From the NCBI GenBank assembly GCA_027076405.1, contig JALTJN010000342.1, positions 1 through 7,430 on the forward strand: a stretch of DNA of 7,430 nucleotides, in the 5' to 3' direction. Within the stretch, counting starts at the first letter, position 1, and every line of letters begins with the position of its first letter. The notes under the pieces are model-generated. The model was not told the DNA's origin. It made no database searches and was given only the letters and a program-made list of their open reading frames with translations. The DNA is from Chromatiales bacterium. Lineage in GTDB: Bacteria; Pseudomonadota; Gammaproteobacteria; UBA6429. Of the stretch, positions 5,994 through 7,430 are shown one piece after another. The position numbers and the translations under genes were made by a program.

Positions 5994-6736
5994 ATATGTA
6001 TATCCCTTCCAGGAAAGTGCTGTTGATAATATTTCTTGAACCTCCTTACCAATGTATCAAGATTCCTACGCTTTCTGTCAAGCTCTATTTCCTTTTCTTT
6101 CAAAAGTTCAAGTGGTTTATTAATCTTACCTTTTTCTTCTTGAACTTGTTTCTTTAGTTCATCGAGTATTTTTGCCTGGGAGTTATATTTCTCTTTGAAC
6201 TGCTTTTCAGTTATTTGTTGTTTTTGTATCAGTTCTGAAATATGCTTATCTATATTTCTTTCTTCCTTTTTCCTTTTCTTTATCCTTTTATCAATATCTT
6301 TAAGTTCAGTTTCCTTAGAGCATATCTCATAAATCAAGTCCTGAAGATAAGATTGCTTTTCAGTTACCGTATTTTTAATTTCTGCGAGTCTTGCCTCAGC
6401 TTCTTTCTCTCTAAGTTCTATTTTAACTAAAGCATTTCTCTCATTATCTTCAAGAGTTTTTTCTCTTAGCTTGATATTCTTTTCGAGTTCTTCAAGTTTT
6501 TTTCTTTTTTTGTCTAGCCTATTTATTTCTTCCTTTTGTTTCTTGGCAAGCAAACCAAACTCTTCTTTTTGTTTTTTGAGTTCAGATTCTTCTTTCTTTA
6601 ATTGTTCTTTGACAATAGCTTTCTCTTTAAGAATTTGCTCAAGTTCTTTGTTTGCAACTTGAATATTCTTCAACAGTGAATTATGTTGAGCTTTCCAGTT
6701 CTCAATCTTTCTTTGTTGTTCAACTGTCAAAGACAT
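5990..6736 (-). CDS. Coiled-coil phage protein 1 of a tandem pair
   Basis: A 248-residue, Lys/Glu-rich protein predicted to be almost entirely helical coiled coil from about residue 5 to 205. Short possible breaks occur at EEFGLL and EEKGKINKP. Near the C-terminus, a proline (208) is followed 12 residues later by LDRKRRNL and RRFKKYY (about 219-237), matching a similarly placed proline, IDRK and RLKKIY in the next protein, so the two genes are probably diverged duplicates. The tail QQHFPGRDIHI is non-helical. No nucleotide-binding (Walker) motif is present, so an SMC or Rad50-like ATPase is excluded. The ATG at 6736 follows the preceding stop by 1 base, with a weak AGGT about 10 bases upstream. 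Position between beta-rich structural genes implies a role in the particle or its assembly; this is inference. Confidence 0.87.
   Translation of the reverse strand: MSLTVEQQRKIENWKAQHNSLLKNIQVANKELEQILKEKAIVKEQLKKEESELKKQKEEFGLLAKKQKEEINRLDKKRKKLEELEKNIKLREKTLEDNERNALVKIELREKEAEARLAEIKNTVTEKQSYLQDLIYEICSKETELKDIDKRIKKRKKEERNIDKHISELIQKQQITEKQFKEKYNSQAKILDELKKQVQEEKGKINKPLELLKEKEIELDRKRRNLDTLVRRFKKYYQQHFPGRDIHI
6002..6010 (-). promoter_or_regulatory. Possible ribosome binding site (GGAAGGGAT) for the second coiled-coil gene
   Basis: GGAAGG ends 11 bases before the ATG at 5993 and lies within the last codons of the upstream coiled-coil gene. It is one of the few recognisable purine-rich Shine-Dalgarno-like elements in the window, and its spacing is somewhat long. 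Together with the ATGA overlap it suggests both fresh initiation and coupling. Confidence 0.35.
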
Positions 6737-6737
6737 G

Positions 6738-7187
6738 TTATTTACCTGCTATTGCTCCTTCAATGTATACTGTTCCAAAGTTTGCTGCAACACCACTTTC
6801 TTTTGCCGATATTCTCATATACTTGTAGAAAATATCAAGTCCAATAGTGAAGTTGTACTCTGTTGACGCAGTCGTACCTGTACCACCATAAGTAAACTCA
6901 CGTGCCTCAAGTGTTGATGTACCAGCAGAAACAGATTCATTTACAAGTTGATACCAATTAGTCCTGTCTGGACTTGCCTCAACTCTAATTTCTATTGAAT
7001 TATCTGTTTCACTTGCACCTGTTGTATATGAAACATACAGATTCAATTTAGAGAATCCGCTTGTTTCAAGTTCCTTTGTTGTATTTGCTGCACCATAGGA
7101 AGCAGTGAGTGTAGCTGGTGTCCTTGTTGTACCAGATTTAGAACCAATTAGAACCCTTGTTTGTGTTGTTGGATAATAAAGTCCCAT
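6738..7187 (-). CDS. Beta-rich phage structural protein, unknown function
   Basis: A 149-residue protein with alternating strands and Thr/Gly/Ser-rich loops. Visible segments are SKLNLYVSYTTGASETDNSIEIRVEASPDRTNWYQL (about 46-81), LEAREFTYGG (93-102), then FYKYMRISAKESGVAANFGTVYIEGAIAG (about 120-148). The order reads as a beta-sandwich of one domain, as in many small tailed-phage virion proteins found near head, neck or tail genes. No enzymatic motif or signal peptide is seen, and no named family is claimed. The ATG at 7187 lies 2 bases after the upstream stop, behind the weak purine run AAGAAA. A head decoration or tail accessory role is plausible from context only. Confidence 0.85.
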   Translation of the reverse strand: MGLYYPTTQTRVLIGSKSGTTRTPATLTASYGAANTTKELETSGFSKLNLYVSYTTGASETDNSIEIRVEASPDRTNWYQLVNESVSAGTSTLEAREFTYGGTGTTASTEYNFTIGLDIFYKYMRISAKESGVAANFGTVYIEGAIAGK

Positions 7188-7189
7188 AA

Positions 7190-7430
7190 TTATTTCTTAT
7201 TAGTGCTCTTTTTTACTTCCTTTTTTGATTTTTCTTTTGTCTCTTTTTCTTGTTTTTCCTCTGTAGACTGTGTTTCTTTCTCCTCAACAACCTTAACAGT
7301 TTCTACGGCAATGAATTGGTGAATGTTATTCTTCCAGTATGTAGCAACTTCATCTGGAACATCTACCGCATCTTCACCATCAACCGAATATTCTACTCCT
7401 TTGTATTTAATCGTAAGTTTATCTTTTGTT
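7190..7430 (-). CDS. C-terminal part of a phage protein with Lys/Glu-rich tail, cut by window edge
   Basis: The minus-strand frame is open from the right edge to a TAA at 7192-7190, giving 79 visible residues; the N-terminus is outside the window. The first visible part (KDKLTIKYKGVEYSVDGEDA, then DVPDEVATYWKNNIHQF) looks like a small folded domain with a short beta unit and a helix, similar in style to short phage proteins found near capsid and connector genes. From about visible residue 48 the sequence becomes a highly charged, low-complexity tail (EEKETQSTEEKQEKETKEK) ending STNKK, probably disordered. Only 2 bases separate it from the next gene, so it belongs to the same transcription unit. 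Its function is not recognised. Confidence 0.8.
   Translation of the reverse strand, partial: TKDKLTIKYKGVEYSVDGEDAVDVPDEVATYWKNNIHQFIAVETVKVVEEKETQSTEEKQEKETKEKSKKEVKKSTNKK

Noticed and set aside
6242..6662. Plus-strand frames encoding Phe/Ser/Leu-rich, membrane-like peptides
   Set aside because: They are the antisense of Lys/Glu-rich coiled-coil codons (AAA/GAA read as TTT/TTC), so the apparent hydrophobic segments are an artefact.
5310..6736. Coiled-coil genes as tape measure or SMC-like ATPase
   Set aside because: They are too short and too charged for a typical tape measure, lack hydrophobic segments, and have no Walker A or B motif.
1..7430. Stop-codon reassignment (recoded phage)
   Set aside because: All genes end properly at TAA or TGA with tight junctions; the lack of TAG stops among ten genes is not surprising in A+T-rich DNA, and no gene needs read-through.

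Overview
The window looks like part of the structural (virion) gene block of an uncultured tailed bacteriophage. Every supported gene lies on the minus strand, so the transcriptional order runs from high to low coordinates. The genes are packed almost end to end, with gaps of 1-7 bases or overlaps of 4-17 bases. The only larger gap, 32 bases, is in front of an HNH endonuclease gene. The DNA is A+T-rich, the standard code works throughout, and all visible stops are TAA or TGA. Nothing in the window identifies the host. No tRNA, CRISPR array, insertion sequence, attachment site or convincing terminator was seen, and no stretch over 300 bases lacks a gene.

In transcriptional order: (1) 7190-7430 is the C-terminal end of a gene with a Lys/Glu-rich tail. 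(2) 6738-7187 is a beta-rich protein, probably a virion component. (3) 5990-6736 and 5310-5993 are two adjacent, highly charged coiled-coil proteins with related C-terminal motifs. (4) 4926-5303, 4615-4929 and 4274-4618 are three small, overlapping genes; the first is a mini-fibre with a tail-fibre type beta domain. (5) 2356-4290 is a 644-residue multidomain tail or adhesin protein ending in a carboxypeptidase-regulatory-like (Ig-like) domain. (6) 1989-2348 is a DUF1353 protein. (7) 1363-1956 is an HNH endonuclease with its own candidate promoter. (8) 1-1370 is a long tail fibre whose C-terminus lies beyond the left edge. This is the largest recognisable fibre gene here, although it has no stop codon in the window.

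Together the genes probably supply the host-recognition end of the virion: fibres, small accessory proteins, a large multidomain adhesin and a tail-associated DUF1353 protein. The most interesting signal is that the long fibre (start 1370) and the 125-residue mini-fibre (start 5303) share nearly the same N-terminal segment (21 of 26 residues), while their codons have diverged mostly at synonymous positions. This suggests a docking peptide kept by selection, so two different fibres may use one socket on the particle. The coiled-coil pair and the endonuclease beside the fibre start are the other features worth attention.
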